Source of the DNA: Pseudisothecium myosuroides
Taxonomy: Eukaryota > Streptophyta > Bryopsida > Hypnales > Lembophyllaceae
Assembly: GCA_951799445.1 (NCBI GenBank)
Contig: OX637292.1
Span: 22,137,296-22,201,295 of the forward strand
Direction: 5' to 3'
DNA: 64,000 nt
The notes beneath the pieces are model-generated. The model ran no database searches. It saw only the letters and a list, made by a program, of their open reading frames with translations, and was not told where the DNA came from. Both the position numbers and the translations under genes were made by a program. Each line of letters starts with the position of its first letter. Position 1 is the first letter of the stretch. Positions 1 through 12,520 of the stretch are shown in pieces.

Positions 1-958
1 AATCAGAGAGTGGGAGAGACATAACATTATTAACCCAGAAACGCCACGGTGGACATTTGGCGTCTGAATGGATGACAGAAGAGAATCCTTCTAGTAGGAC
101 AGAAGTGCAACTATTCATCCTTGGAATTTTGTTGTAAAAAGGAAAGATCTTCTATAGGAGTTTTGACTTCCAATGAGTGCTTCTGCGATTTTTTAAGCAA
201 ATGAATCACATGGTAACCAAAGGGATGATTTCCATGGTCATCAATCTGTCCTTAAGAGTTCAACAATGTTGAAAGGTCCCTTTTGCTCCTTCAGAAAGCG
301 TGAGCCCCAACGTTGTAAGTTCCTAATTAGCCACTAACCCTCTGCAACTTCCTAAGTGAGTCAATGACACTAACGCTGCAACTTCCCAACCAGTCAATGA
401 TTCTTTGTAGATTGAAATAAATTCACTATGAGGGATTTAGGGAAGGATTATCCCAATCTTGAAGGGAGAATGATTTATGTTGGTTAACAATTAATGTTAT
501 GTAGGGGGAACGTTGTACAAGTACACTACCATCTTGCATTCTTACCCTGTAGTCACTACCTACTCCTATGTCCTACTAAACCTTTAGAGGTTTGTATGAA
601 ACCGTACATTCAATGTTGTATTCAACTCTTAGAATACTAATCATGTACTAAAATATGATAGGACATGCATCATCACGTTGAAAATTCAAAAATTTATCTA
701 CATGTATTATTTGAATGTCATTTTCCCATATATGCTCAAATATGGCACTGTATAAGTAGGCTACGTGGTCATTTTGAAACTTGGCAAATATGTACAATAA
801 TAATCCAAATTAGGAGTGTCAAATGTCATTGGACTAAATTCAATATGAATACAAACTTTTGTCAATATCATATACTTCAATTCTTGCACCTTCTATATAT
901 ATCAGATTCCTTTGAAAAAAACCTATTATGATCCAAATAGGGCTTTCCATACCTTTAA
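1..958. other. AT-rich intergenic DNA, no gene seen
   Basis: I see no coding region here; the one 88-codon open frame lacks any recognisable domain. Bases about 84-270 are clearly similar to 43545-44640 (shared words such as tccttctagtagga and ttgacttccaatga). The segment here has a simple TTAA at 193-196 where the other copy carries a 931-bp insertion, so it preserves the empty site of that element. Confidence 0.6.
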
Positions 959-1023
959 CCCTAAAGGACTAGGATGTGAAAAAATGTTGCACAAGCCACG
1001 TGGACCTTACAGTCCTTTAGGGA
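959..1023. mobile_element. Tiny TTAA-flanked inverted-repeat element
   Basis: A 65-bp segment flanked on both sides by TTAA (955-958 and 1024-1027). Its left end begins ccctaaaggact and its right end is agtcctttaggga, near-perfect inverted repeats. The ends match those of the larger TTAA elements elsewhere in the window, so this looks like a minimal or internally deleted piggyBac-like MITE. Confidence 0.55.
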
Positions 1024-1802
1024 TTAAGAGTTAAATAGTGCATACCTTGCTTAACTCCTAAACAACCAAATTCATTGTCATATGGTCAAACATCATTTTT
1101 GACTTGTATTTAGCATTTAGATTGTATTCATATTTCAATCTTATGTTTTTATTACATGAGGCTATTTGTGTCTACCAATTGTGAAAATCACTATTAATTT
1201 TATGAAAAATAATCATAATTGTTATAATTCTTAAAGTAAAAAAGTGAAAAACAATTTATAAATATGAACAAAAAATTCAATCAATTTGAATTTTTTTCAA
1301 GATACAAGTAATGATGGAGAATAGTTTGAATTTTCTCAAGTAATTATTGTTTTTTTTTCAACTCCCAAAGTACCCTTTGTGCAATGACTTTCAAGTTAAA
1401 TAATTCTAAATACCTTTAAAAAAAATTATAGATCTTCATACGTGTAATCTTGATGATATATTGAAATAAAACTTTGTATTCATATAAATTGTTTATTACA
1501 ATATGAAGTTATAATGAAATATAAGAATCAAATGTAATGATTTCAAAATACTAAACACATATATAGAAACAAAAATTACATGCCTAAAAAAAAGGCTTTT
1601 CAAACCTTCAAGAGTTTATATAACATTCATCTTCTCAATTGTAGTACTCACCTTCAAATGCTATATTCAGTAAAGCTCCACCCTAGAATGGGTTTCACCC
1701 CTCTTTAAAATGCATCTGGACCATTGATTTTATGGAACACTTTGCTTGTGGTTGATCTCAATTAGTAACCATTTTTGACTATATAGTCCACTGCGAATTG
1801 AC

Positions 1803-2074
1803 GGAGGACATGAAATCGTGCCATCAGAGGTGGGTCCTATGGGCCAAATTTACCTCGGGGAAAATGCAGTAATTTTTTATTTGCCACAAAAGTATTTTTT
1901 TGGCAAATTCTGAATTCATATTTGCAATCAAAGACCCCAAATTCGCTAGGGGAGGTCTACAAAATTCTCTAGGCACGGCACAAAATAGGTTGTTCTTTTT
2001 TTTTTTACATTTACCCTGAAAAACACAAAATTCACCCCGCCGGGCCCACCTTTGATGCCACGATTTAATGTCCT
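1803..2074. mobile_element. MULE-like MITE with about 30-bp terminal inverted repeats
   Basis: The arms start aggacatgaaatcgtgcc and end in the near-exact reverse complement (ccacgatttaatgtcct). The flanks carry imperfect direct repeats of about 10 bp, GCGAATTGAC at 1793-1802 and GCGGAATTGAC at 2075-2085, the target-site size expected of Mutator-like elements. Internal sequence (tcatatttgcaatca, ctaggcacggc) is shared with the element at 25918-26172, and a fragment lies near 39590-39720. It has no coding capacity. Confidence 0.6.
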
Positions 2075-2162
2075 GCGGAATTGACTACATGGAACATCTA
2101 GAGAGGTTCTACTGTACCGGGCCCTGTACTGTCCACTGGCAATTCAGAGGCGTGCTCCACTG

Positions 2163-2187
2163 TAGTACTGTACTGTACTGTACTGTA
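2163..2187. repeat. Short TACTG microsatellite
   Basis: Four to five tandem copies of the pentamer tactg. Just upstream (about 2094-2116) is a lone gagaggttctactgta, which matches one end of the inverted-repeat element at 7374-7569. Confidence 0.6.
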
Positions 2188-2925
2188 GCCCTTCTTCTTT
2201 TCCGAACAAGACAGAGTCCTGTCTTGTCTTGGAGAGCCAGCCGGCCCGGCAGGGCTGAACAATTTCGCCATAGCCAGATTCGTTCTTCACGTCTGTGTCA
2301 GATGCAACAGCTTAGCTCAGTCCTTCTTCATGGACAGACCTGTCCACGAAGCTTTGAATGTCATTTTCAATGTGATACAGTAGAACAGCGTAAATCCTAC
2401 ATTTACAGGAATGGAGCTGGGGTGGCAAAAACTGAAAATGGAAGATGTAAAATTTGGCTTTTTAGAGGGTCTTTGGCAGGGAAGTAGAGTGGCTGTAGGG
2501 CAATATAAGACATAGAATTTTGGCATTTTTTTTAATTTTTTTTTTCCAGAAGCTGGCGATACAAATAGTGTGTAATCAAATTCTACACGAACTACTGGCT
2601 ACGTAAGTAAATTCTACACGAATGTACTGGCGCTGAATTGTCTCAGAACCTGTATCCATATATCTCCCTTCCCAACAAGTGATTTACAATGATACAAATG
2701 AAATGACACATACAATATTGCAACCAAACATTTAGTATAAACTACTAAGCATGATGGTATAAACTATAAAGGTTAACCACACCTGGAATTGAACACGCTG
2801 AGAAAGCACAAAGATCCCATTACTGTTTACTTACAAAGAAGACGTAAGTTCTAATACAAGCACTGACGACTGACGACTGAACCGATCAAGCACGACGTTA
2901 TTTCTAGTACAAGGCTACAAGCAGT

Positions 2926-2990
2926 GACGACTGAACCAATAAAGCATGACTGAACCAATGAAGCATGACTAAACCAATAAAGCACAAACG
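2926..2990. repeat. Short tandem repeat of about 17 bp
   Basis: Three imperfect copies of a unit of the form tgactgaaccaataaagca follow one another just downstream of the hAT gene's stop codon. Related half-units (gactgacgactgaacc) lie a little further left. Confidence 0.55.
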
Positions 2991-3234
2991 CCACAAAGGA
3001 ACCCTAAACCGCATGCAAACACAACTGTAGTTCAACATAAGCAGATATTACAACTGCAGTTCAACACAACTCAATCTGACTGTTGGGAAGGGAGGGGATT
3101 TGGTTTAAGAGCCGTGAGGTTTGCAGCCGCTAACCCCATGGCCCTCGTTTCATCATCGACATACTCCTGCACAATACAAGCACACGTTATGTCAGAGTTC
3201 CCTCCATCTTGCTGCACAGTGCACACACAGTAAG

Positions 3235-6200
3235 TTAGTCCTCCTTGCGAACGCTCTTCTTCCAGTCGTCGTAGGCAGCATTGTAAGGGAAGTCCGTCAC
3301 TGTATAGAATTCCTGCGCGTGCATAGCAACTGCCAACGGCAAGTGCACGTTCAAACGATTCCTCAATTTGTTCTTTATAAAAGACAACGTGCTGAAGGTG
3401 CGTTCATCTTCAACGCTCCCCAAGACTGCAACTACAGCGAGTTCCACAATCTTCAAGTATTCGGAGAGTTTATGTCGCAACAGGCCAGAAGCTTCCAGAC
3501 GACGCCAGAGACGAGTCAAGGGATTCAACGGCAAATCTCCTGTCATAGCGCCTTTACAGTTTGACTTCATGGTGATTTGAAACATCATTGCTTGCTCCTC
3601 TAACTTCGTAGCACATAAGAGAGGCTGAATTGTCTTCACGCCCTGGACCTCCTCTTGAGCTGCCACGGCCTCACCCTTCTTCAACTTCTTCTTTTGAAAC
3701 TCTTTTGGGTAACAGTAGTGCTCTTTAATTATAGCAATATGCCGTTGGAAATTTTGATCAGCCTCTGGTATCCTCCAGTACTGAGGGTACACAATCCCAA
3801 AGGCGTCCATGAGGCTTGATGAAGGAAATCGTGATAGGAGTTGACTGATCAGACGCTCTGCTACATCTGCCACAAGAAAACGACACAGTTAGATGACAAG
3901 CAACAGAGTGCCGTGAATACCGTGAATATGACAAATTCATGCCTAGCACCTAAACCTTGAACACAAGTATTATTGAACACAAGTAAATACTTACCTTTAC
4001 ACGCTGCCTTAGTTGAGGCACAAATGCGCTCATGAACCTCCCGGTTGATTGGGATTGAGGTTTCAGAGCCCGGTTCTGAATACAACGCTTGAATGTTGTT
4101 GCCTCCTGGAGTGAATATCAATAATTCTTGGCCATCTTCATTCAAATCCAAGGCGCTAGGGACCCACGCCATGGGAATGGCATCATGCCGAATTTGCAGC
4201 AAAGCTTTGAAGTCCCAAAATGCATCGTGAGTGAACGCAGAGGACTCATGGCAGTAAAATGCCTGGAGCTTTGAGATACAAATTTGAACCATTGAGACGT
4301 AGTCACAGATAAAGACTTCCCTACCTTGGGCGAATTTGATCAAGCTGTGGACTGATCTAAGCAGAGGAAGGAGCGTTGACAATGTCAAAAGAATTTCGTA
4401 ATCTTGCAAAAAGGATAGGTTGCGCCTGGCAAGCTTCATAAGAAGCTTGTCCTTCTTACCTGACTTACCGTTTGCGTCAGGAGCAGGGGGCACGGAGTCC
4501 ATCGCCATCTTCACCAACAGAACCCTGTACTCGTTCATCACCCTGACAGAAGGTGATAACATGCTTATCCAACGGGTTTTAATATTCTTCAGAATCTTTA
4601 GTCCTTTCGAATGCATGACCTCCGCCAATTTCTGAAACTCCAAGTGTCGTTTCGGTGAGTGTACAAAGAAAGCGTGTAGGGATTGTAACATGCCCTCAAT
4701 CCGTAACACTACAGGGAGAGCGCTCAATGATTCAACAGCAAGGTTTGTCCGATGGGCCTGCAAAAGAACGGTGTCACGTATGAACCAAACCTAAATTCAA
4801 CATGCACTGCACACATGAACTAAACCTGAATTCAACATGCACTCCGAATTGTACAAGTGCAAAGAATATGACTGAAATTCAAAGTTAAACACATGGGATG
4901 AAGACTTACCATGCAGTGCACGCCTATCACTCTAGGAGCCCAGCGTGTTTTGAGTTGTTGCACAACTCCCGTCCTTTTTCCTTGGAATGTATTAACTCCA
5001 TCTGTGCATACAGAAAACAACCCTAGTTTAGAAACATACTAGCATACATGAACTCAAATCGACCCTTTATCCTACACAACCTGAAGAGCCTAACACCCTA
5101 AACAAAACACAATTTGAAGAGCCTAACATTCTAAACAAAATAGAAAAATCAAAGCATGCAGCAAAGCCCCTCCCAAAGAATGACGCACTTACCAGCACCG
5201 AATGAAGCCAATCGTGTTCCGAGGTCTGCTGCCTCGATGCCACCGTAGTCCTTCACAGCATTCACAATGACCTTCGTCATCCTGTCAGACCCACCTCCGC
5301 TTACAACCCGCTCCAAAGACAAGAGCATCGGCTTTCGTTGCCAATCCTCGCAGACATACCCGTGTATGCTAATCCAACTTTGAGTGTCTAGGGTGGACAC
5401 TTCATCATAGGTAATGGAGAAAAATCTTGCTGACTGCATGGTTGCTTTAGTTTTAGCTTGCACCTGCTTGTACAAGCACTCCGCCAATTCCCAACCCGCG
5501 CCATCTGACCAATGTTTCTTCGGCAGTTTAGGTACACCGAGAAAGCTGAAGAGTGGATGCAGGGCGGTGTACTCCAGCATGGGGCGACCATTCTGAAGCA
5601 AGTGCAGTATAGTAGCAAACTGGATCTGCTTCCTGGCCCGTTCCCCCTTAAGAACAGTGACTTGTTCTAGGACTGTACTTTGGCTTCTACTTGCGTATAT
5701 GCGCTCATTGCGTAAATGCTTGCAATTCTTCGCAATGAACCATTGGTCCTTCTTGATCCCGTTAGCCATGTCACAGGTGGCCTTCCGCTTGCCTCCATGT
5801 TTCTGCAGAGTGTCCCATTTAGGACCAAGGATTTTGGGTCTGCCCTCCACAGTCGAGCAGATTAAGCACTTGACGGACTCATAGAGCCCATCGCCTCCTC
5901 TGTGCAATTCAGCCCAAGGGAGCCTCGCAGCCCAAGTGTCCTAAAATTTTTGGCTGGCTTCATATGACTTCTTCGTTTTCTTCGGGGCAGGCTCGCCAAC
6001 AGCGCATTCTTCGTTGTCTTCGTCGTCAACATCTTCGCACTCCAGCAAGATCCCCTTCCCCTTGTCTGCTGTCGACGTAGTGGGCGTCAGAATGTCTCGA
6101 CTTGCTGTGGATGCCCCTGATGATAGCGAGATTACTTCCACAACGTCATCGGCATTGGAATTCTTTGACGGAATGACGCTGTCTCTAGGTTCCACCAGAG

Positions 6201-6528
6201 TCACTGCAGGATTCGACCTCCTTCTCTTCGCCTGTGCATTAGTCTTCTGCTTGCAAGGCGCATTGCACACGGAGTTTCCTCCACTTTGAGCACTCAACTG
6301 AACGCTACAAGGCACTATTGAATCCGATGCAGATGTCCCGGGATTTGAGCTGGAGCTATCCCCAAAAACTCCCGACGACGAAGACGATCCTGTGTTTGGC
6401 AGCCTCGCAAAAAACCTATGCAAAGACATACCAGGAAACATCTTCCCAAACACAAGCAACGACAATCGAGAATACAGACAACCTGCAGTAAACGTGGAAC
6501 CTGCAAGAAAATACAACCTGAAACGCAA
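3235..6528 (-). pseudogene. BED-finger/hAT-type transposase gene with one in-frame stop
   Basis: Autonomous-type hAT transposase on the minus strand. Exons, all with GT-AG borders and matching phases: about 6441-5193 (candidate ATG at 6441), 5001-4910, 4757-3995 and 3866-3235. In order, the product has a Ser-rich, acidic N-terminal tail with a basic patch; a BED-like region with two Trp and then CLICS and a later Cys; an RNase-H-like core (FGADGVNTFQG, CMAHRTNLAVE); and a C-terminal hAT dimerisation block (VEDERTFSTLSFIKNKLRNR). The frame is open on both sides of a single TAG at plus-strand 5941-5943, between KF and DTWAARLPW, most simply a CAG-to-TAG change. An alternative is that this TAG is the acceptor of a small intron, but I see no good donor. 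Terminal inverted repeats could not be placed. Confidence 0.82.
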
Positions 6529-7373
6529 CCAAAGACTGCAATTCCCCTAAATTTACTTTCTGAACCAACAACGACAACAACTCCAACTCTAAACAAGTGG
6601 GGTAATAATACAGATTGACCCCAATCGATGCACACGATACCTCACGAGTGACGATGCACAACAGTTGCCAATTCGCACACGATACCTCGCAAGTGAACCT
6701 ACTTGCCGAATGCAGAACACGAACAAGTCTCAGCGATTCATACACGGATACACGAAAGCAAGAGCGGAACATTCACGGGAGTCGCGTAGAACCACCAAAA
6801 CGAGCAAAAACGTCTGAATTCAAAACCAGCAAATGCAAAATTGCAAACGCACCAGAACATTGAGCACCAATTGTCCTTCCCGACCGAACTCCTCCAAGTC
6901 TCCATCGCTTGGAACGCCTGGAAACCTCCACCATCGCCCATGATTATCTCCAACCGCAGCGACCTCATGATTTTCTTAAGCGGCAAGAATACAAAATTCA
7001 TTTGCAAGAACACTCCCACTCAAAAACCGAACTGGAAATCTTCAAGTGCAGATCCCATGAAATGGTGGCGCCAACCTGCAGCGAACGAGGGAACTCCTGA
7101 TGCACACGCAAGTGGACATCTGGCACCAAATTTTCAATCGAACGGTTCAATGGGAGCCGGGCTGGCGATGACGACTCCGACGGTGCAGATTGGGCGCCGG
7201 CTGAAGGGGCGACAGGCCACCCCAACTTGATGTGATGATGGCCCCCACCTGACGTGGAGGCCTGAAATTCTGGCGCTCTGCTGGACAGCACATCAGTTCC
7301 TTTCTGCCAGAAACGGGCAGGGGGCAAGAAAATTTCGCCTTCTGGCATTATTTCGCCCCTTAAAAAAACGCTG
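6529..7373. other. Upstream region of the hAT gene
   Basis: This stretch is less AT-rich than its surroundings and probably holds the 5' untranslated region and promoter of the transposase gene. Open frames are present on both strands but none shows a domain. A short direct repeat (cacacgatacctc) occurs at about 6631 and 6677. Confidence 0.35.
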
Positions 7374-7569
7374 CAGTAGAACCTCTCTAAGTTGACCTCT
7401 CTAAGTTGATAAACCTCTGTAAACTAATCATGTCAGACCAGTCCCGGACTGGGCCACATAACAAAGGTTGTGAGTTGTGACTAAAAATGACCCTCTCTAA
7501 GTCAATAAACCTCTGTAAACCAATCTGTCAGACTGGTCCGGGACCGATCAGCTTAGAGAGGTTCTACTG
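7374..7569. mobile_element. 196-bp inverted-repeat MITE (CAGTAGAACC ends)
   Basis: The left end reads cagtagaacctctctaag and the right end cttagagaggttctactg, perfect inverted repeats. The right flank is TA; the left flank is TG and may be a decayed TA. Internal direct repeats of the cctctctaagt and aacctctgtaaac type are present. End sequence and flank suggest a Tc1/mariner or pogo-type non-autonomous element, but the superfamily is not certain. Confidence 0.65.
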
Positions 7570-8893
7570 TAGTTTGTCAACAATATACAAGTTTGTTTTT
7601 TTTCATTTTTAATGAAGTGCCATAGTGGCGATATTGAATGTTATAGCGGTGCTCCAAATTTCAACATTCATCCACATGTTGGATAGAAAATATCATATTA
7701 GCACATATCACATATAAATAATTCGGTTTTCAAATAGAATCTGGTGATTTCATCCAAGATTTTTTTTCTATTTGAAGTTTTTTGGCGATTTCCCACCTTT
7801 TTAGTACCATTTTTTTCCATGGGCGTGGTGCCAGGCCATAAAATTTGGTGCAATTTTGCACCAAATCGTTGGAAAAAATACACCCTGAATATACAATATA
7901 GCCTCTCTTACTGCATAGTGCATACTCTCTTAATCCCTTTAGGATGTGGAGACCCAGTTTGGGCCTTGGTTTCCAGTATTTTACATTTTCGTGATGGTTC
8001 CTTTACGTATTGGGCAAAACATGAAATTAGAAACATCTTGGCAAAGTTGTGGAGCAAATTATGAGATTAAAAAATAAAAATAAAAACTATAAAACTATAA
8101 ATGATTGGGTAGAAACTATGCCTATGTAAAGACCATGTTCTACGTATTCACAGTGAGTACAAGGTCTTTCTTGTACAAGGCTTTGTGTCAAGTGTACTGT
8201 GCTTAGGAAGTATGCATACATCTTCGGCTACCGGCAAGAGCAGTTGGGAACAATTATCCTATGTGCTTCACTGTGTTGTAGTGGCTGGGTGTTGGCAGAC
8301 AAGTTTGTCTTGGATTCATCAATTGACTTGCTTGAGCTTGATGACAATTTTTTTAATAAGGTAATAGGAATTTGAAAAGAAATAAATTTCATTTGGTCAC
8401 ATACCTACTTCTAATTCACATGCTTGGTTCACTCAATTAAAACCCAACAATATTTTTGAGGATGTCGTGAACCATCATTTTGCTTCACTTTCTCGAAAAT
8501 GAGAATTAAACAATGTGCATGAATTTACAAAATAATTCAAAAGTATTAGTATTCCGGGTTAAATTACAACTATCAATTAGGAAGTTTTAAGTTACTTAAC
8601 AATGAAAACGTTGGGAATTTAGGGTACAAAAATAAAAAGTGCAATTAGGAGAAACTAAAGGAAAAATTCTAGGAAAAAAATAGAGTTCTAAACTAAAATT
8701 ATTTTAAGCAAGATATTTTTTAAGTAAAGTAATCAAATTAGGCAAACGGTAAAATGGCAATAAAATGAAAATAAAAATATAAAAGAATAGAAAAATGAAA
8801 TAAAAATGAAAAATAATAGCAAGAAGATAACAAACAAACAAAATACTAAACCAAAATGAAAACAAAATACTATAGGTAGAAATTGTATTCAAT
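7570..8893. other. AT-rich intergenic DNA
   Basis: I see no gene. Around 7895-7945 there is a cctctcttactgcatagtgc motif that recurs in altered form near 11263-11310, perhaps another degraded inverted-repeat element. 8690-8870 is an A-rich low-complexity run. Confidence 0.4.
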
Positions 8894-9240
8894 GTAGGAC
8901 TTTAGACCTAATTTTGGCATAGTAGAATAACTTTTTTCAAATTAGTTTGAGCTACAAGAAGTTGAAAAATCATGCTAAATTTCATATACAAATATCCATT
9001 GGAGATTTAGATCTACCAAAAAAAAGTTATAGACAAAATTAAGAGGGGTTGGAAGGAACATTTTTTTTGACATTTTCAAACACCCTCTTTGAATTTTGTC
9101 CATAACTTTTTATTGGAGGCTCAAAATTACAAACGGATTTTTGGAGATGAAATTTAGATTGATTTATCAACTTTTCTCAGTTAAAGTTTTATTGAAAAAA
9201 GTTATTTCACTATGCCAAAATCAGGTCTAAAGTTCTACTA
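8894..9240. mobile_element. Foldback element, about 347 bp
   Basis: The whole segment is one long imperfect palindrome: gtaggactttagaccta on the left pairs with taggtctaaagttctac-like sequence on the right, and the centre reads gttggaaggaac. The same foldback occurs at 38225-38599, and half of it at about 39705-39910. Transcribed, it would form a hairpin of about 150 bp per arm, so it is a possible small-RNA source. Confidence 0.6.
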
Positions 9241-9399
9241 TGAACACAACTCCTTTGTCTTGACAATGAGTGGTCAAGCTCTCATCTTCAAATTGTCCCA
9301 TACCTTTTGAGGATTCATGCCGGACAATAGATTTCATTATAAAAACAACCTCTTCACTTCACATCTTCCCATAGGATTTCCTTCAATGTTGTGTTTGCA

Positions 9400-9740
9400 T
9401 TTTTTCTTGAAGTGCATCGTTGTTTCCCCCAGAAAGGGAGCAACCATGTCATTGAGGAAAAATTCAAACTACAAGATTATATGTGAATTAACAAACAGTC
9501 TCTCTAAGAATATGTGGTTTGCATTTTTTTAGGAAAGATATCGTTGTTTCCCTTGGAAAAGGAGCAACCATGTCATCAAGGAAAAATTCGAACTACAAAA
9601 ATTACATGTGAATTAGCAAATTCGATCTCCTAGAATATTGTAGTTTGCATTTAAAAAAAAAATTGAACCGTTGTTTCTCCGGAAAGGGAGCAGCCATGCC
9701 ATCAAGGAAAAATTCAAACTACATACAAATTAGCAAATAG
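9400..9740. repeat. Three tandem copies of a unit of about 125 bp
   Basis: The words gttgtttc, aaagggagcaaccatg and aggaaaaattcaaactac recur with starts near 9419, 9542 and 9669, giving periods of about 123 and 127 bp. The third copy is truncated. No protein is encoded across it. Confidence 0.65.
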
Positions 9741-10721
9741 GATTTTTTTTTAAGAAGGTAGTGTCTTTGATTCATTTTATATTTTTGTGACAACCTAGGT
9801 TCAGGATTTAATTTTTTTTGGTACAACCTAGGTTTTGAATTTTTTTCCTTTTTTGAAACAAGACAATGTTTGGATTCATTTTGTATTTTTGTGTAAAGCA
9901 AGGTTTTGGATTCTTTTTTCATTATACAAGTGATACTCATATGAGATTCATTAAGTGGTTTACTTTAGATAATTTGTATTATTTTTTAAAACTAGAACTG
10001 TTTGAGACTTTTCAAAGTTCAATAGTGATAATCAACATTTCCTTCAAATTTTATTGATGATTCAAAAGTTCATTTTAGAAGATGTTTTTTAGAATATCAT
10101 ACATATTTATGTTTTACTTGTTATTATTGCAAGAAAAATTCTTTTTTGAATCCTAAAATTTTTAGTTTCTATTTTTTTATTTTATAAAATGTTAGGTGTC
10201 AGATTATTGTGTTGATAAACTACCGCCCTCATACTTTCAATTTTGAAATAAATTAGCATCAAATTTTTCATGAAGATTTCTAAATTCTCATAGGTGAAGT
10301 ATTTTATTGCGTGGGCTGTTGTTGTAGTCGTTGGAGACGCGTTTCGCTTGTTTACTGGTTCATTCGGTCCATACTTGACCTGCAACCGGTGCAAATCAAT
10401 GCGTTAGACCAAGCATGTGAGGTAGTTCAACGGACAATCTAATGTTCACTTTTCCTTCTTCTCCGGCTTGGTATAGTACATTCTTGGTATTTAGAGTACT
10501 CCAACACTCACTTGTAGTCATAAATTTCTTGCCAGAGCTTGTTTTCTTCAAAACCACTTTTGATTTCAGAACTGCAAAGTACACTTGTAAGCGATTGTTA
10601 AATAAAAATTCCACCTCAAAAAAACGTAGTCGAGGGTTACCAAACAGTGCTTGTACATCATTTCCCTCAAAATATGCTAAAATTTGCTCTTGTATGCCAT
10701 TTCAAAACATCGTAAAGGGGT
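9741..10721. other. AT-rich intergenic DNA
   Basis: I see nothing I can name. 9740-9920 has an imperfect repeat of tttgtgacaacctaggtt/gtacaacctaggttt. Confidence 0.35.
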
Positions 10722-11139
10722 TAAGGTAGAACCACCCATACTCGATCACTTAAGCAATTTTAGGACAGATGGAGAGCAATGTGAGGCAGTGGAAATTTAT
10801 CTTGTGTAGAAAGATGTTAAAAAATATTGGGATTGCAAATTTTTTGTAATTTTATTGTCAAAATTGAAATTACTACAAATTTTGGGAGCCAAAAAGTGTT
10901 CATAACCTATAGCCAATGTCTAGAGTCTTTTGATTCCGCTCATAGACGAACTACTTTCCCGCTCACTACTTCTTGCACACTTTGGGATATGATGGGACAT
11001 GTGTCATGACCTTATTTTCCCCAATTTTGAAAAAGGAGAAAAAAACACATTCCAAATTTGAACGCCCTGCGTAGCTTGAAATACTGTACTCGACAGGTTG
11101 GGCATGGCTTTTTGGTTGGGAATGGGTGGTTCTACCTTA
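10722..11139. mobile_element. Inverted-repeat MITE (TAAGGTAGAAC ends), full copy
   Basis: The left end is taaggtagaaccaccca and the right end tgggtggttctacctta, perfect 17-bp inverted repeats. Interior sequence (cacttaagcaattttaggac, gggattgcaaattttt, ttttgggagcc) is shared with the partial copy at about 12203-12490 and with 45185-45623 in the opposite orientation. No coding capacity. I could not assign a target-site duplication. Confidence 0.65.
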
Positions 11140-12201
11140 GTGCATAATATGCCATAAGAGAGTTAGTGGGTGGGCCCAATTTCAGGTATTTTTTTTGGAA
11201 AGTGGTGGTTAGAGGCCACGTTAGTTAGACGCCATTATTACACATCTCCAACTGTATAAACCTCTCTTAGTACATAGTCCCAGCACTATGCACTAAGAAA
11301 GGCTCTATTGTACTCCAAAATCTCTATGGCCTACAAATTTTTTGACAAAATGTATTATTTTTATTTTTATTAGTGAGTTTGTCAATATTTTATAATGTGT
11401 ATTTTTGTCATTCTACAACATACTAAATATACATATTTAATGCATTAGTAAATTATTAGATTTTAATTAAAAGTATTTGTTGCAAATAACTCAAACTTTT
11501 GGTATTGCTTTGTTGTTGTTATATCATATTAAGTCACCTACAATCCAAACAAATGTGCTAAATCCAACCCTTACAAATTAATATGTCGGATTCAAAAAGA
11601 TTGAGGTGAAAATAATTGTTTTGGTTGCTAAATACAAATTAAAAGGATTTTGTATCAATTGTGTATTAGGACAAATATTTTCAAATCTAGTCAAAATAGA
11701 TGCAACAATGGTTCAAATTGCAACCTATAGATCATCTATGATAGTAAATGAAATCTCAAGTCTTTGGTTCATTGAGAATCTTCAAATTCCATTCAAATTA
11801 ATATTATCTACATTTTTCTTTATATATAATTTTTTTCAAGCACATGTATGTTAAATTTTTAAAATATCAATGGAGGTGGATCTAAATGGTGTACAACAAC
11901 ATGCAGTAAAATATTCAAATCATTAAGGCTCAAAAAAGAAGCAAAGGCGATTTCTGGAATGATTATGAACCCCGCCACAATAATTGAGTCTAGGGGATAA
12001 TTAGCTTTGGAATTCATTTATCTCCAACCCGTAATTTCTTTTAGGATTGTAGTGCACAAAGGATTCATGTTTGCTCATTTGGATTTTGTCCATTTTGTTT
12101 CAATATATGATGTACGGAGTGAAATTGAACAAAATATAGACTCAGTTTTTGAAGTCAGTGTACTAGGTTTGTGGCTTACTCTTTTCCATTTTTAGTACAA
12201 T
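11140..12201. other. AT-rich intergenic DNA
   Basis: No gene recognised. 11254-11320 may be a degraded inverted-repeat end (cctctcttagtacatag). Confidence 0.35.
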
Positions 12202-12520
12202 AAGGTAGAAGCACCCGTAGTTGATCATTTAAGCAATTTTGGAGCAAATCTTGGGTAATAAGAGGTGGTAGAATTTTTTTTTCATGTACGAAGATAGGAA
12301 ATATGGGGATTGCAAATTTTTCATAACTATATTCCCAAAATTCAAAATTACTGTGAATTTTGGGAGCCCAAAAGTACTCTTCACCAATAGCCAATATCTA
12401 GACTCTTTCAATTCTGATATTCAAGAATAACCCTTTCTGCTCACTACTTCCTACTTTCTTGCTCACTATTGCGGGACATGTGTCATAACTTTATTAAAGT
12501 AGAGCCACCCATTACCAACT
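12202..12520. mobile_element. Partial copy of the TAAGGTAGAAC MITE
   Basis: The left end (ataaggtagaagcaccc) and interior (catttaagcaattttggagc, gaagataggaaatatgggg) match the left two-thirds of the elements at 10722 and 45185. The right end is missing. A second start-like motif (aagtagagccaccc) follows at about 12498, suggesting a truncated copy abutting another. Confidence 0.5.

Noticed and set aside
665..931. 88-codon open frame in AT-rich DNA
   Set aside because: No domain, no splice context, composition like the flanking intergenic DNA.
2068..2487. 139-codon open frame
   Set aside because: It runs through a MITE end and a microsatellite, so it is not a plausible gene.
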